Of a stretch of 64,000 nt of DNA, positions 30,869 through 42,959 are shown one piece after another (the stretch's first letter is position 1; every line of letters begins with the position of its first letter). The stretch lies in the NCBI GenBank assembly GCA_033239725.1, contig BTCW01000010.1, positions 19,475,825 through 19,539,824 on the forward strand. The letters run 5' to 3'. A program made the position numbers and the translations under genes. The stretch comes from Echinochloa phyllopogon (Eukaryota > Streptophyta > Magnoliopsida > Poales > Poaceae). The notes below the pieces were generated by a model. That model did not search any database. It saw nothing but the letters and a program-made list of their open reading frames with translations, and was not told where the DNA came from.

Positions 30869-33523
30869 ATGACGCTGGGCAGCTCCGGCGCCGGATCGAG
30901 CGTCGTCGGTGAGGAATCTTCTCCCCCTTTGTCGCTCTTTTTGTTTCCTGCCGAGGATTTCACCACCGAGATCTGTCCGATCCGTCCTCTCTCTAATTTG
31001 GGCGTGGCGCGCCCGCCCCGATCTGGCCCTGTGCGATACGATTCTATTAGCGGTGGACATGAGCTGATGTGCGGTGCCCTTGTCCGGGATGCCTCGGGCT
31101 AATAGTTTGATTGGATGGCGCGACGCTGATAACCTAGATATGTGGGCATGGGGCTAGAGAAGCGGAGGGGGCTGCATGCGTGTAGGATTACCAGCCTTTC
31201 GAATGATTTCGTTGGCATGTAATTTTGTGATAGTTTTTCTAGGAATATCGACTATATCGCGAATAATTAGATTCAGTAATTGTTGCTAGAAAGTATAATG
31301 TCGTAAGCATTTCGAGTGTATACAGGGGGATCGAGTGCATGCTATTGGTGGTCGTAAAGTGCTTTTGCATCGACTGATCTAGTTTTCCTGTCACTCGTGG
31401 GAGTCCTTGCCTGATAACCCATTTGATTAGAGTATATATATTGCATGAATAAGGGATTAGAAGTGGAGATTGGGGTTTAGTGTTATTGTGTTAGCATTTC
31501 AGTAGGACTGTTTGATTCTTCTATGAAAATAGATATGCAGCTGTGTTCTCGTGATCATGAAAATGCAACACTGGTGTGATCTCTTTTTTGTTGAGTCTGT
31601 GCCTGATGGCTGGCAGAGTGGATGCAACTGGTATCCTTGTGCTGCCATGACATTTTCATCACTAGTCTGGGATGATTTTCCTTTACTACAGGCGTCTGTT
31701 CTATTCAATAGCGAGCTTGGTTTTCTTAACGCGTAAAATGTGAGCATGGGTGGTTCTATTCAATAGAGAGCTTGGTTTTCTTAAAGCGCATGTAAAATGT
31801 GGGCATGGGTGAAATGGAGATAACTAGTGCAACCTATATATCTTTTGTTTTTTTAATGTAGAAAAGGTGGTTCTGGTTTCCCTCTAGGTCTGTGAATTAC
31901 ATACCATAAGATGGTTTAGCCTCGCCTCTGTATTTTCTTTGGAGAAAAAAGGTTTCTATGCAACCCAAGATGAGCATTGAGATTAAAAAGAATATGTTTT
32001 TCTTTTTAGGGTCAGTTGTGCAAATCATTGAAAGTAGTTTCCCCTTTTCATTCACATATGTGTTTCACCTCTTCTTTTGGTCTGCATACAGGTTGTGTGT
32101 CAATCATCATGTTCTTCTTTATGTTAGCCCCATGTCTTATTCTACTTTAGTTGAGTGCTTTCTTAAGTGGTGTTTGGTGCTTTGTATCAAAATGTCTTTG
32201 TTACAGCAATTTGACCAACCTAGGAGGGAACTAGGTGGCATTGTAATTTGTAAGTAAGAAGAAATAGGCATCCCATATTTTATTCTACTTTAGTTGAATG
32301 CCTTTGTGTAGTGTTGTTTGTTGTTTTTTTATCAAAACATCCTTGTTACTGCAAACTTGACCAACCTAGGAGGGAATTAGTTGGCATCTTAATTTTTAAA
32401 TAAGAATAAATAGGAACCGGAATTTGAGCCTAACAGGCCTTGTGTGGTGTGGGGTGCATGCACACATCTCCCACCAATTGAGCTAGGCTCAGACTCGGTT
32501 CCTGTCTTTGTTAAGAGTATAATATTCATTTAGTAGATTACTAGTAGAAATCATCGCATTATCTGCTGGTGTAACTGACAAATGATAAAAATTGCAGTTC
32601 CTAGGAACTTCAGGCTACTGGAAGAGCTCGAGCGTGGAGAGAAGGGGATTGGTGATGGGACAGTGAGCTATGGAATGGATGATGCAGATGACATCTACAT
32701 GCGGTCATGGACTGGTACCATCATTGGCCCACACAATGTGAGCACACAATCTCATCCTTGAGTATTTCCCAATTGCCTTTCTTGAAATATGATGTAAAAC
32801 ATGGCCAGCATTTTAATTAGTGCTTATTTGTAACCCCTAGTTGTATACTTCTATTTTACCTAAACCATGTCTAATTAAGTTGTTTTAACTGCTTATTGCT
32901 GTTCATTGTTCAACATTGAACAACGTGGGAGAAATGGATGGCAACAAGTTGTAGATGCATAGTTGTAGATGCATAAATAGGATTGAACTTGATGGTTCTT
33001 CCTTCCGAAAGCTGAAGAAATACATTTGTAGATCTGATTCAATGTTTGCAGAAGATATCACGGAACATGTAGCGAGTGTGCCATGCTACTTGTTCCATTG
33101 AGTTACTTAACATTTTGTCGAAATAGACTAAACCTCTTTCCATTTCTCTTGTCAGACTGTACATGAGGGTCGCATCTACCAGCTGAAGTTGTTCTGTGAC
33201 AAGGATTATCCTGAGAAGCCACCATCTGTCAGATTCCATTCAAGAATCAACATGACATGTGTTAATCACGAGACAGGAGTGGTAAGAGCTCTCTCGTTCT
33301 CTCCTCTCATGGCCATGTGAGCATGCAGAATGGGATACACACAACTGCAGTAACTAAATTTCTGATTGGTATATCCATGCAGGTTGATCCAAAGAAATTT
33401 GGTTTGCTGGCAAACTGGCAGCGGGACTACACAATGGAAAACATCCTAACCCAGCTCAAAAAAGAGATGGCTGCCTCACACAATCGCAAGCTGGTGCAGC
33501 CTCCAGAAGGGACATTCTTCTAA
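30869..33523 (+). CDS. UEV1: ubiquitin-conjugating enzyme E2 variant (UEV1/MMS2-type)
   Basis: Four coding exons with GT-AG introns: 30869-30908, 32598-32737, 33156-33281, 33383-33523, joining in frame to 148 codons. The protein starts MTLGSSGAGSSVVVPRNFRL and continues through ELERGEKGIGDG, MRSWTGTIIGP, YQLKLFCDKDYP, KPPSVRFHSRINM and DYTMENILTQLKKEM to PPEGTFF. This is the UBC fold of the MMS2/UEV1 family at full family length. As expected of a UEV, the catalytic-cysteine segment of active E2s is replaced. Family knowledge: UEVs pair with UBC13 to build Lys63-linked ubiquitin chains in DNA-damage tolerance and signalling. It looks intact and is the one clear host gene of the window. The numeral of the symbol is provisional. 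Confidence 0.96.
31697..31806 (+). repeat. 55-bp tandem duplication in UEV intron 1
   Basis: TTCTATTCAATAGCGAGCTT at 31699 recurs at 31754 as TTCTATTCAATAGAGAGCTT, with matching continuation (GGTTTTCTTAA...TAAAATGTG-GCATGGG). The intron spans 30909-32597. Confidence 0.75.
32137..32410 (+). repeat. 143-bp tandem duplication in UEV intron 1
   Basis: Two copies of a block from TTATTCTACTTTAGTTGA-TGC to GACCAACCTAGGAGGGAA-TAG start near 32137 and 32280. They differ by several substitutions and small indels, so the duplication is not recent. Confidence 0.75.
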
Positions 33524-33850
33524 AGAAGCAATGGAGAGCCCATCTTGGGATTCAACAACAGTAACTGATAAGTTGTTTTATGGGGGAAAACTTCTACATC
33601 TGGTGCCTGTGCTTGTGTTTTCCAGTTTCTTATACTATGTTATTCACTCTGTGAACCGCTGTGAACAATGGAAGTATCTCCCTTCCAATTTGCATGGTGG
33701 CTGTTGGGGATGTTGCAAGTTCCAGGCATGTATCTTGAAACTGTTCGTAGTGCCCTGTTTAAGGAATAGACGACATCTTCGTGTTACCTATATAATATAA
33801 GCCTGTGTGTGCTTCCATATTTCTCTTTGAGCTATCGCAATGTTATCAGA
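33524..33850 (+). other. probable 3' UTR of the UEV gene
   Basis: AT-rich non-coding DNA directly after the TAA stop at 33521-33523. The poly(A) site is not identifiable from sequence alone. Confidence 0.4.
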
Positions 33851-34442
33851 ACTGTGCCGTGATGCAAATCCCCAACATCTATTATGATAGAGGGATGCGT
33901 TTGTGAAATGATGCTGCAGAAATGTTAGAATTTATATCCCCTTAGGCCAGTCTTAGGCATAGCTAGAATTTATATCCGCTTAGGCCAGTCTATGAATAGA
34001 TAACTGAACCAGATGAGTTTAACTCCTATCGCATACTGTATTATGAAACTCTTTCTTCTCATCTGCCACATCGGCAAAGCTTTCATTGAGATTGACCTTA
34101 TTCGTGTGGACTTCCGTATGTACTTTTATATTTAGCCTTCTTAACTAACAAATGGACATGTTTATGTTGTGTTTGGACGATGGCAGTAGTGTTCCGTTGA
34201 ACTATGGTTAATACGAAGCGGAAGTGATTTTGTGCCTTGTTAATACGAAGCACGTGACATCATGTTAGTGTAGATATCATGCAATTCAAATTTGAGAGCA
34301 GCTTATATTATATAAGAGGCCTGCTAATTCCCTAAATTGCAGGCTAGTTCTTCCCTGGGGCATTGTCCCTTTTTGCTATGCGCAAAGAAAGTTACTCTAA
34401 AGAAATTGAACTTTTTTCCAAGACTAAAAGTAGTTTTAAGGA
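33851..34442. other. unassigned stretch
   Basis: It includes a short direct duplication (TAGAATTTATATCC-CTTAGGCCAGTCT at about 33927 and 33965). Nothing else was recognised. Confidence 0.3.
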
Positions 34443-34709
34443 CTAGCAAGTACCTAAGTGCGATACACACGTTTATAATAGAACACATGTTTAATAAAAA
34501 ATAAGATTGCATATAGTTGACCGAAGACCGTTTTGGTTACGAACTTAGACGATTTCATGCTATAGAGACGGGCGAGGGAATATAGAGACGGACGAGGGAG
34601 GCGGAGGGTTTGACGAAAAAATACCTGATAGCTGGGTCGATAGGAGGGGTAGTGTTTTAGTGAGGGGTGGGTCCGTTGGTTGTCAAAAGTTTTATATCTT
34701 TATAGTATA
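34443..34709 (-). mobile_element. small Helitron-like element, copy 3
   Basis: On the minus strand it ends AAACGTGTGTATCGCACTTAGG-TACTTGCTAG, then T; the body carries GTTCGTAACC, CGTCTCTATAGCATGAAATCGTC and ACAACCAACGGACCCACC. It is the same family as 26575-26900. It lies head to head with copy 4 about 130 bp away. Confidence 0.55.
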
Positions 34710-34837
34710 TAAGATTTATAGTATAAGATATATAGATCGCGGACAATGCCCTTGGTCGTTTGACAGAGGGAACCATTGAAACCTTTGCTTGTGGCGGATA
34801 GGCTTGTACCCGGATATGTCCGCCTCTTTTGTATCTA

Positions 34838-34988
34838 TCTATCTATACTATACAGATCTAAAACTTTTGACAACCGATGGATCCACCGGTCATTGAAACA
34901 CTATCCCTCCTAGCGACCTGCCGACCTCACCTGTCAGGCCTTTTTTTCGTTAAACTTTTGACAACCGACGGACTCACCAATCATTGCA
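34838..34988 (+). mobile_element. small Helitron-like element, copy 4, left part
   Basis: It starts TCTATCTATACTATACAGATC and continues into AAAACTTTTGACAACCGATGG, interrupted at 34988 by the LTR retrotransposon. The sequence resumes at 58396 (TTGTAACATTACCCCTCTTAG), matching the order of copy 2. Confidence 0.6.
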
Positions 34989-35340
34989 TGTCACACCCGG
35001 ATTTTCACAAAACCCGAATGCGGCCATATGTGTGCCCAGGAAGTCCACAGAACACATACAACGAACAAATATGATAAACAGAGTACAAATGCTCGAAATA
35101 AAATAGTTTACATCAGAGTATATCATACATATTTATTACAGCGGAAGTCTATAACTCTCAACTAAAGCGGAGCCGCAGTCCACGGGGACTCTGATTGGGA
35201 GAGCGCAACTCAGAAGTACGACAGGTCCTCAGGGAACTCAGCAGCAGTCTCATGATCAGCCCAATCTGTTTACCCATCCGGGATTTTGTTGAATAATGAC
35301 AAGTGTAAGTAAACAATTACTTAGCAAGTATAGCACGGGT
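34989..35340 (-). repeat. 3' LTR, outer part (before the CACTA insertion)
   Basis: It begins TGTCACACCCGG in plus orientation and aligns with 55144-55494 until the sequence GCACGGGT, where the CACTA terminus starts. Confidence 0.92.
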
Positions 35341-35353
35341 CACTACTAGAAAC
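35341..35353 (+). repeat. CACTA left terminal inverted repeat
   Basis: CACTACTAGAAAC, the canonical start of En/Spm-type elements. The 3-bp target duplication cannot be tested because the right end is lost; the left flanking triplet is GGT. Confidence 0.85.
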
Positions 35354-35387
35354 CCCCCTGCTACGCTTTAGCTAATACGCAGGTTGA

Positions 35388-35960
35388 AAGTGTGTCTACG
35401 TCAAGATGTAAACATGCTTTTTGATATGATTTCGAGAACGTCTCAAACTAACATGATATTAGACACACTTTAAATGTTAAAAGATATATAAAGATATATT
35501 TTAAAACGATATTGTAAATGTCTCAACGTGGCATGATGGTAGACACGTTTTAAACTATTAGTAGGATATATGCACATTATAAAGCGTGTTAAACAAGTGT
35601 CTATAGCCATCTAAACATGCTTTTTGACGCGGTACTAACAATGTATCAAAATGATATGAATTTATATATGCTTTTAACCATGAATAACATGTAGACACAT
35701 TGTGTAGCATATCAAATAACCATCCATAGACAATTAAATATGCTTTTCAATGCATACTAAAAATATATCAAAATGACACACTTGTCCGAAAGAAGATGAC
35801 AACAAAGATACATGACAAATGGCACAATCGTTAAAAAGTAGCGAAGTAAAAATTGGCTGAAAATATATCATAATTAAAATAGCGAAGTTAAAAATTGTCG
35901 AATTGCTGAAGCAGTCTGAAAAAATATCATAATTAAAAGATAGTGAAGTAAAATATTATC
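35388..35960 (+). repeat. CACTA subterminal repeats
   Basis: Short blocks recur in both orientations: TGTCTA followed by CATCTAAACATGCTTTTTGA-type sequence (about 35391, 35600, 35725) and AGACAC-TTTAAA (about 35462, 35543, 35693). Such arrays next to the terminus are the usual transposase-binding regions of CACTA elements. Confidence 0.65.
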
Positions 35961-36583
35961 AAAATAAAGGTTCTACCATTAACCTAGTTTTGTTAGGTGT
36001 ACAAGTAAAACATTATTTGTCCTGTGAATACTAGGGTTGAATAAATAAGCCCACACGGCCAAGCCCAATCCTTTTCCAATCCCGATTCCCCCCGTCGACT
36101 CGTCCGCAACAAAAAAAAAAAAGGATCTGCAAGCCACCATCGGCCATCGCAAGGCGCCGCCATTACCCTGCTGCCTGCATGGTGGAGGGCAGCAGCACAA
36201 CAACAAAATTGAGATTCAGGTTCTCTCTGATGCATCCCTGTCTCTTTTTCCAATGATCAAAGCTAATTTTCTATAGGAATCAAAAGTATCTAGGGCATAT
36301 ATATCATGTACAATAAGTATAACAGTACCCTCACTCTATCATGCCTTGTTGATATAGAAGCGACCCACAAATAGTTGCCTGCACAAAGATCTTGGTCCTA
36401 AAGCACAGTGCAGTACTACAGTGGTACTATTGATGAACTTCAAATCCAGGAGCAGTGGGTACAGTATATGAACAAAGGTATCTTGTTGATATTTAGGAAT
36501 CCACCTTAGATTAATATCCATCAGTATGACAACTAAAAGCTGATTGGTTTTTATTTAATTTTTAGGTTATCATATATAGGGTG

Positions 36584-39500
36584 ATGGATCGAAGTTGGAT
36601 GAAAAAAGCAAAAGTGGATACTGCATATAAAGACGGTGTTGAGCAATTTTTGGCATTTGCTTACCGAGACATTCCGCAAGATAGTGAGATACTCTGTCCA
36701 TGTAAAAATTGCAAAAATAAAAAAAAAACCAAAGTTGTGATGAAGTTAGGACACATCTTAGATGTGATGGAATTCTCTGAGGTTATACTACCTGGGTTCA
36801 TCATGGTGAGCATTATGACAGACCATCAATTGCCTTTGTTGATGTGCCAAATATCACTAATAATTTGACTAGTACTTTGGGTCAAGTACAAGATCACCAG
36901 GATGGAGAATCAGATGGTATGCAAGAACTTCTACAGGCTGCATTTGGAAGGGCTGCTAGTATGCCTTCAGGCGAATTAGATGATGTTCAGTCAGCTTTTG
37001 TAGATACAGAAGATAATGTCGCTGAGGATCGAGGGAATCCAGCAGAAGGTTATTCTTTGGGGAGGGAACAGAATATATATGCAAGCTTCTTGACGGATGC
37101 ACACACAAGGTTATACCCTGGCTGTAAATATTCGAGGCTTTCATTTTTGGTCCACTTATATCACTTGAAGTGCTTACACGGTTGGTCACAAGAATCATTT
37201 ACGGCACTACTTGGCCTACTATCTGGTTCGCTACCCGCTGAATAAAATCTACCCAAGACATATTATGAAGCTAAGAAAGTCATCCGTGAGTTAGGTCTTG
37301 ATTATCTGAAAATCCATGCTTGCCCCAAAGACTGCATGCTTTTTCGAGGTAAATTTGCCAAAGCAGATTCCTGCCATGTGTGCAAGAGCTCTCGTTGGAA
37401 AGTTCCTAAGAAAAATGATTGTTTAGGTAAACCTAAGGGAAAAAGGATACCAGCAAAAGTGTTGCGTTATTTTCCATTGATGCCTAGGATCCAAAGGTTA
37501 TTTGCAACCAACAAAACTTCAGATGACATGAGATGGCATGATGAGGCCCGTACTAAAGATGGAAAACTACGACATCCAGCTGATGGGGAAGCTTGGAAAG
37601 ACTTTAATGACAGGCATGTTGATTTTGCAAAGGATAGTCGTAATGTACGCCTTGGCCTAGCAAGTGATGGATTTAACCCTTTTGGGAATAAGAATATAAA
37701 GCACGGTACATGGCCAGTAATGCTAGTTCCTTATAATCTACCACCTTGGATCTGCATGAAGCAAACATCTTTAATGATGTCGATGATCATCCCTGGACCT
37801 GAATCTCCAGGTAGTGATATAGATGTATATTTGCAGCCCTTGATTGATGAGCTCCTAGAGTTGTGGAAGGGTGTGGACACATATGATGCCTCTTCCAAAA
37901 AAGAATTTCCTCTCAGAGCTGCACTGTTGTGGACTATAAATGATTTTTCTGCTTTAGCTTACCTATATGGTTGGAGCACAGGTGGTACATATGCATGTCC
38001 TTGTGGTCCATTAACAAAATCATTTCACCTAAAGAAAGGAAAAAAAATGTCCTATATGGGTCATCGTCGCTGGATCCCAACAAATCACATGTACCGAAGG
38101 CAAAGGAAGTAGAGACAGAACTTGCCCCAGAAAAAATGAGTGGCACTACTGTTTTGAGAATGATAGAAGGCAAAGAATTTGTATTAGGGAAAGGAGACAA
38201 GGATGGCAAGAAAGGAAAGAATAAGAAAACCCAAGCTGAAAAGGAAATTGAAGATGAAAATGATAAGAAACGCAAGCGTAAAAGAGAAGGAAAAAAGAAA
38301 AAATTAGATGGGAGTGGTGGTAAGGTGGAGAAGAAGCCAGAAGATTGGTTGAAAAAAGAGGTCAGTTTTCTTTCAGCTACCATACTGGGAACACAACAAG
38401 CTAAGACATAATCTAGACATGATGCACTTAGAGAAAAATGTGTGTGACAACTTCGTCTCAACTTTATTGGATATTTATCACAAGACAAAGGATCATCTGC
38501 AAGCACGACAAGATTTAGTTGAACTTAGAATTCAAGAGGATCTTCATCCTGTGGTAGACGATGAAGGAAAGGAAACAATGCCTGATGCTCCTTTTACCAT
38601 GTCTAGAAAACAAAAAGAGATTTTGTGCTCAGTGATTCATAGCCTTAGGACCCCTGATGGCTATGCATCTAACATTTCAAGGTGTGTGAACATCAAAGAT
38701 TGTACTTTGAGTGGACTAAAAAGTCATGATAATCATGTTTTACTACATGACATTCTTCCAGTGGCACTTCGATCATGTTACCCCAGTAAAGATGTGATGA
38801 AAATAGTTGTTCAATTATCTAGATTCTTTAAGAAGTTGTGCTCCAAGGTGATAGATGTGGATGAGCTGGAAACGCTCCAAGAGAGTATTGTGATGACACT
38901 TTGTGATATGGAGAGAAATTTCTTGCCATCATTCTTTACTGTAAGTGTGCATTTGATGGTGCACTTGGTAGAAGAAGTTAAACTTGGTGGGCCTGTTCAG
39001 TACCGGTGGATGTACCCCATGGAGAGGTTTGAAATTAACATTATTTAATTTCCACTACTATCATCATTATTTTTTACAACTTACATGTCTTCATATATAT
39101 TTTGCATTTAGATTTTTTGTTCGGTTAAAGGCACTTGTGAAGAATAAAGCTCACCCAGAGGGTTCAATTGCTGAAGGATATTGCATAGATGAGTGCATGA
39201 CCTTTTGTTCAAGATTTATAGACGCAACTACACGTTTTACGATGCCATCTAGAAATCCTGAACCTTCTGATGAGAAAAAAGAAATGTACTTGTTTGATAG
39301 TGCTGGTGAACCAATTGGGAATCGTAGTACTATCAACCTTGATAAACAGCTTCTTGTTCAGGCACATCGATATGTATTGCGACACTGCGACGAACTTGAA
39401 GATTACCGTAGGTATTCACACATCGTGATCCTCCTATGCTATTATTAGTAACTTCATGACATTATACTGATCCTTATTACTGCAGACAATTCATAGATGA

Positions 39501-40180
39501 GAAAAGGAAAATGTGTCCGTTAACTTATTTGACACCTACTTCCATACAGAAGTTGATCAATGAGCACTTTGCTGACTGGTTGGAAGCAAAAGGTGTGTAC
39601 AAATAAAATTGCTGCATATTAGGCATAGCATTATAGAAGGAATTGATATAATGGTGTATCCTCATATTATATACAGGTTATCCTTAGTGATGGGACTGGC
39701 ATAACACCAAAAATCAGAGGTTTAGCTGGAAAACCGAACAGATGTGGTGTGCGATACAATGGCTATATTATTAATGGGTTCAGATTCCACACTATGAGTA
39801 ATGAGGCAGCAAGATTGACACAAAACAGTGGTGTGGTGAACATCGTAGATGATGGTGTTAATTATTATGGCCGATTATCAGATATAATTGAATTGTCATA
39901 TAAAGAGTATAAAGTAGTACTTTTCAAATGTGATTGGTATGACGTTCATCATCAAGCTGGATTACGACAAGATGAGTTTGGATTCACCCTTGTGAATTTT
40001 TCTCGAAAAATACACACCGGAGAAAGAATTGAGCATGATCCTGTTGTGTTTTCTTCGCAAGTGCAGCAGGTTTTTTATGTGCAAGATCTAAAAGCTGAAG
40101 CATGGAATGTTGTGTTGCGGTTTAACCCACGAGATAATTTTGATATGGGTGCTGAATTGTGGGTGGATGAAGCAGATTAG
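36584..40180 (+). pseudogene. decayed CACTA transposase TNP2
   Basis: It starts MDRSWM, the usual TNP2 start, with a transposase-associated Cys domain (LCPCKNCKN). A frameshift near 36800 leads to 36844-37245. A stop at 37243 precedes the tnp2 DDE region (MRWHDEARTKDG, RHPADGEAWKDFN, WPVMLVPYNLPPW, YACPCG, about 37336-38040). After a lysine-rich insertion with frame changes, the DUF4218-type part follows at 38419-39030 (HLEKNVCDNF, SVHLMVHLVEEV, YRWMYPMER), then an intron and 39120-39410. The DUF4216-type end is at 39749-40180 (VLFKCDWYDV, EPVVFS-like). Several breaks make it non-functional. It may have mobilised the element when intact. Confidence 0.9.
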
Positions 40181-42100
40181 ACATGTTATTGGCTTTTAGA
40201 ATTTTTTTCTTTTCGATTGGATGTCCTGTAACCAAGAGGTTATATAACAATGAAGTCATTGCGTTTTACGTCGTGGTACTTGAAATCCGTTTGTCCTTCT
40301 ATTATCAGTTTGGTTTCTTACATTCATGAAAATTTGACAGCTTATATATTCTGCTTTTGCTTGTTTTGGCGTGGCATAAATGCAGTGTTGTGTTATGCTT
40401 CTGTATTGTCGCCTGCTTCTTATTTTTCTGTCAGTCAGGTATTGATCAGGCTTTTACTCCCATCAATACCAAGAGGTACTGAAGCCATCAGAATTACCTA
40501 AAACGGATATGGCTAGCAACACAAAAACTTAGGTTTTCAGGCTGCCAGGAGTCTTGAAATATTCATATGATCGAATTGCATGAGTCAATACATACTTTCT
40601 TCTCTATAGATATCTTAAACGGAGCAAAACATATTCATTGAAGGCTTCCATTACATGTTAAAAGTTCAGATCGAGTATACATGGACGATGACAGACAAGC
40701 CCAGAAATTTGGCAGCAATGATCACGCTACCACTGCATTATCCCAATTCTAACGTGGATTTACTAAATTATTTATAGACAAAAATAACCACTGCATTATC
40801 CCAATTCTTCTCAAGCAGCTTCTCTGTATTTCAGCAAGTTTCCTCTCTGCTTCAGCAAGTTGATGTCTACCCGATTTGTTCTTTTCTTCTGCTTTTCTTC
40901 AATTGCTGCATACCAGTCTGCATTTCATGAAACAACAAAATAAGCTAATAGGAGCATTTCATGAATTTTTAGTTAATATGATTGTTTGGACAGACTGTTC
41001 AACCAGTTACATGTCGATTACAATATATCTGTGGTAATCTTTTGATATGCCTAGCACCTCACAAATTCTATGTTCAGCTAAAAATTGTAGATGAACAAAA
41101 CATGTTTCCTGCTTCTTTGGATACCAATTCCTTAGGTTGGATGTGCGAAAATACAGCAATTACACCATACCATACCATCGTTGGGTGATCTCTGACAGCT
41201 TTGTAGCACTAACTTCTAACAGCCCGACAGAAAACTTACTTTTTGGGTGATCTCTTGTTTCAGTGCTGCAAGGTGAGACCATGATTCATTAGCAGATCAG
41301 AGAATAGCCATCACACATAAGTCAAAGCTAACAATTAACCATACTAAAATGAGTAGATCAGATCAGGCAATGAAACCGAAAAATTTTCCCCAAATCCTTT
41401 GACACCCCAAGGCCCTAAATTTTCCAAAATCTCCCTGTAGTCAGTCGAACTGCATCGGAAGCATTTACACTCTTTTTCCCATCAAAGTCTTTTTTTTACC
41501 TCCCTGTGGTCAAACCACGTCAGAAGCATTCTTACTTTGGAACAGATTAATGTATTCTTTTTTATTAATGTATTATTTCCATGCAAAGAAATTTTTATTG
41601 TCTATAACATGGGAATACCTTTCTTTTGGCCATCGTTTTCTTTTCAAGTGTACCATCCATTAAAAAAAACACAATACACTTTGCCAAAGCTTGTAATATG
41701 GCAGACTAGAATCACATAGCAATTCTTTTATTGACAAGCATCTAGGAAGAAAGGTATGCCACACTAAGCAATGCTTGCACTGGAGCATATTCCTGTGGGC
41801 TTGTGGCAGATCAACGGATCATCACGGCATGAAACGTCAATTGGTTGAGGCACCGAGGCCACTGCACTAATAGAACAGGCATTTCATAATTGGGAACTGG
41901 ATGAACTGAAAAAAAAATGAAATAGGGAAACATATCTTGGACTTGCAACAAGTTAGGCCCGGTGGAAGCAAAACAAAATGGTAGATGTTCATCTCTTCGT
42001 GACGCAAAGAAAATAAGGAGATCAAATGTTTGTTCAAAATGTTATATAACCTTTTGCTGAGTTAGATGGAAGGACCAGCAACTGAAGTTGCATGGCCTGA

Positions 42101-42856
42101 TTATTGCAGCTGCTTCAGGGTGGATGCAAGCCAGTCGAGCCCATCATATAGGCCCTCACCACGGAGGGCACAGGTGCCCTGTATGTGCCATATTCTATTC
42201 CTGAGATCATGCAATCCCAGTCCTTCACTAACCTCATCTGTGCTCATCGCACCTCTCTGCATGAAGAAGGAATAGCATCAGTCTGGTAATGTAATCCTAT
42301 CACTGTTCATTTGAACCATTCAAAAAACTGAAGGCATTCAGAGCAGTTCTAAACTTACCATTTTTTCAATTAGACATACTGAATTTCAAAGAAGTGTTTT
42401 CTTGGTACTCTAAAAGGCTTCATAAGGACATAAGTAGTTTTCATAAGAAGTGTTTTCTTGGTACTCTAAGCATTCACTGTTTTCTGAAAGATACCTCTCT
42501 AACATGTACGGAGACACGGAGTACATGTTACCGTTTGTATATTTTATAAGGTAAATTTGTCTCTCATGTAACCAATGCAAAAGACATTGGATACCACATA
42601 ATCTTACAAAAGAATTGAATATGCGACCAAAGAAAATTGCAAAAACAAGAAAAGAGGGAAAAAAATGAACATGTAATACAGCCATTGATCAAAAGGGAAT
42701 TTCATGATACATAAGCAGTCAAATGTGAGTACAGTAATAAAAAACTGCGCAAGTAGCCATTAGCACTCCAAGTTCTTGGTTTTAACTTACCAGGTCCTGC
42801 TTGTTTGCGAATACCAAGATAATGCTGTTTGCCATCAAAGGGTCCTTGATAATGGT
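42101..42856 (-). pseudogene. captured ARF GTPase gene fragment (last two exons)
   Basis: Two minus-strand exons separated by an intron with GT-AG borders. Exon 42856-42791 reads TIIKDPLMANSIILVFANKQDL. Exon 42256-42101 reads RGAMSTDEVSEGLGLHDLRN, continues through IWHIQGTCALRGEGLYDGLDW and ends STLKQLQ with TAA. They join in phase. The NKQD guanine-base motif and the TCA motif (GTCA) mark an ADP-ribosylation factor of the plant ARFB type. The N-terminal exons with the P-loop and switch regions are absent, so no GTPase is encoded. The position inside a CACTA element, with the parent's introns retained, shows DNA-level capture. Both exons are free of stops, so capture may be fairly recent or the piece may still be transcribed. 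Confidence 0.9.
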
Positions 42857-42959
42857 CTGGAAGGAGAAAATGAATGCATGTTAGTAGGACCCATATCATT
42901 AACAGACATAATTTAAGGAGCTTGGAAGTTCTGTAGTGATGCAGATAGTACGAAATTGT

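Noticed and set aside
28922..30966. Overlapping ORFs of 130-268 codons
   Set aside because: Compositional artefacts; no domain, no consistent codon pattern, and several overlap the UEV leader.
40860..40920. Minus-strand coiled-coil-like stretch (IEEKQKKRTNRVD)
   Set aside because: Short, ends at a stop, and no matching exon or family was recognised.
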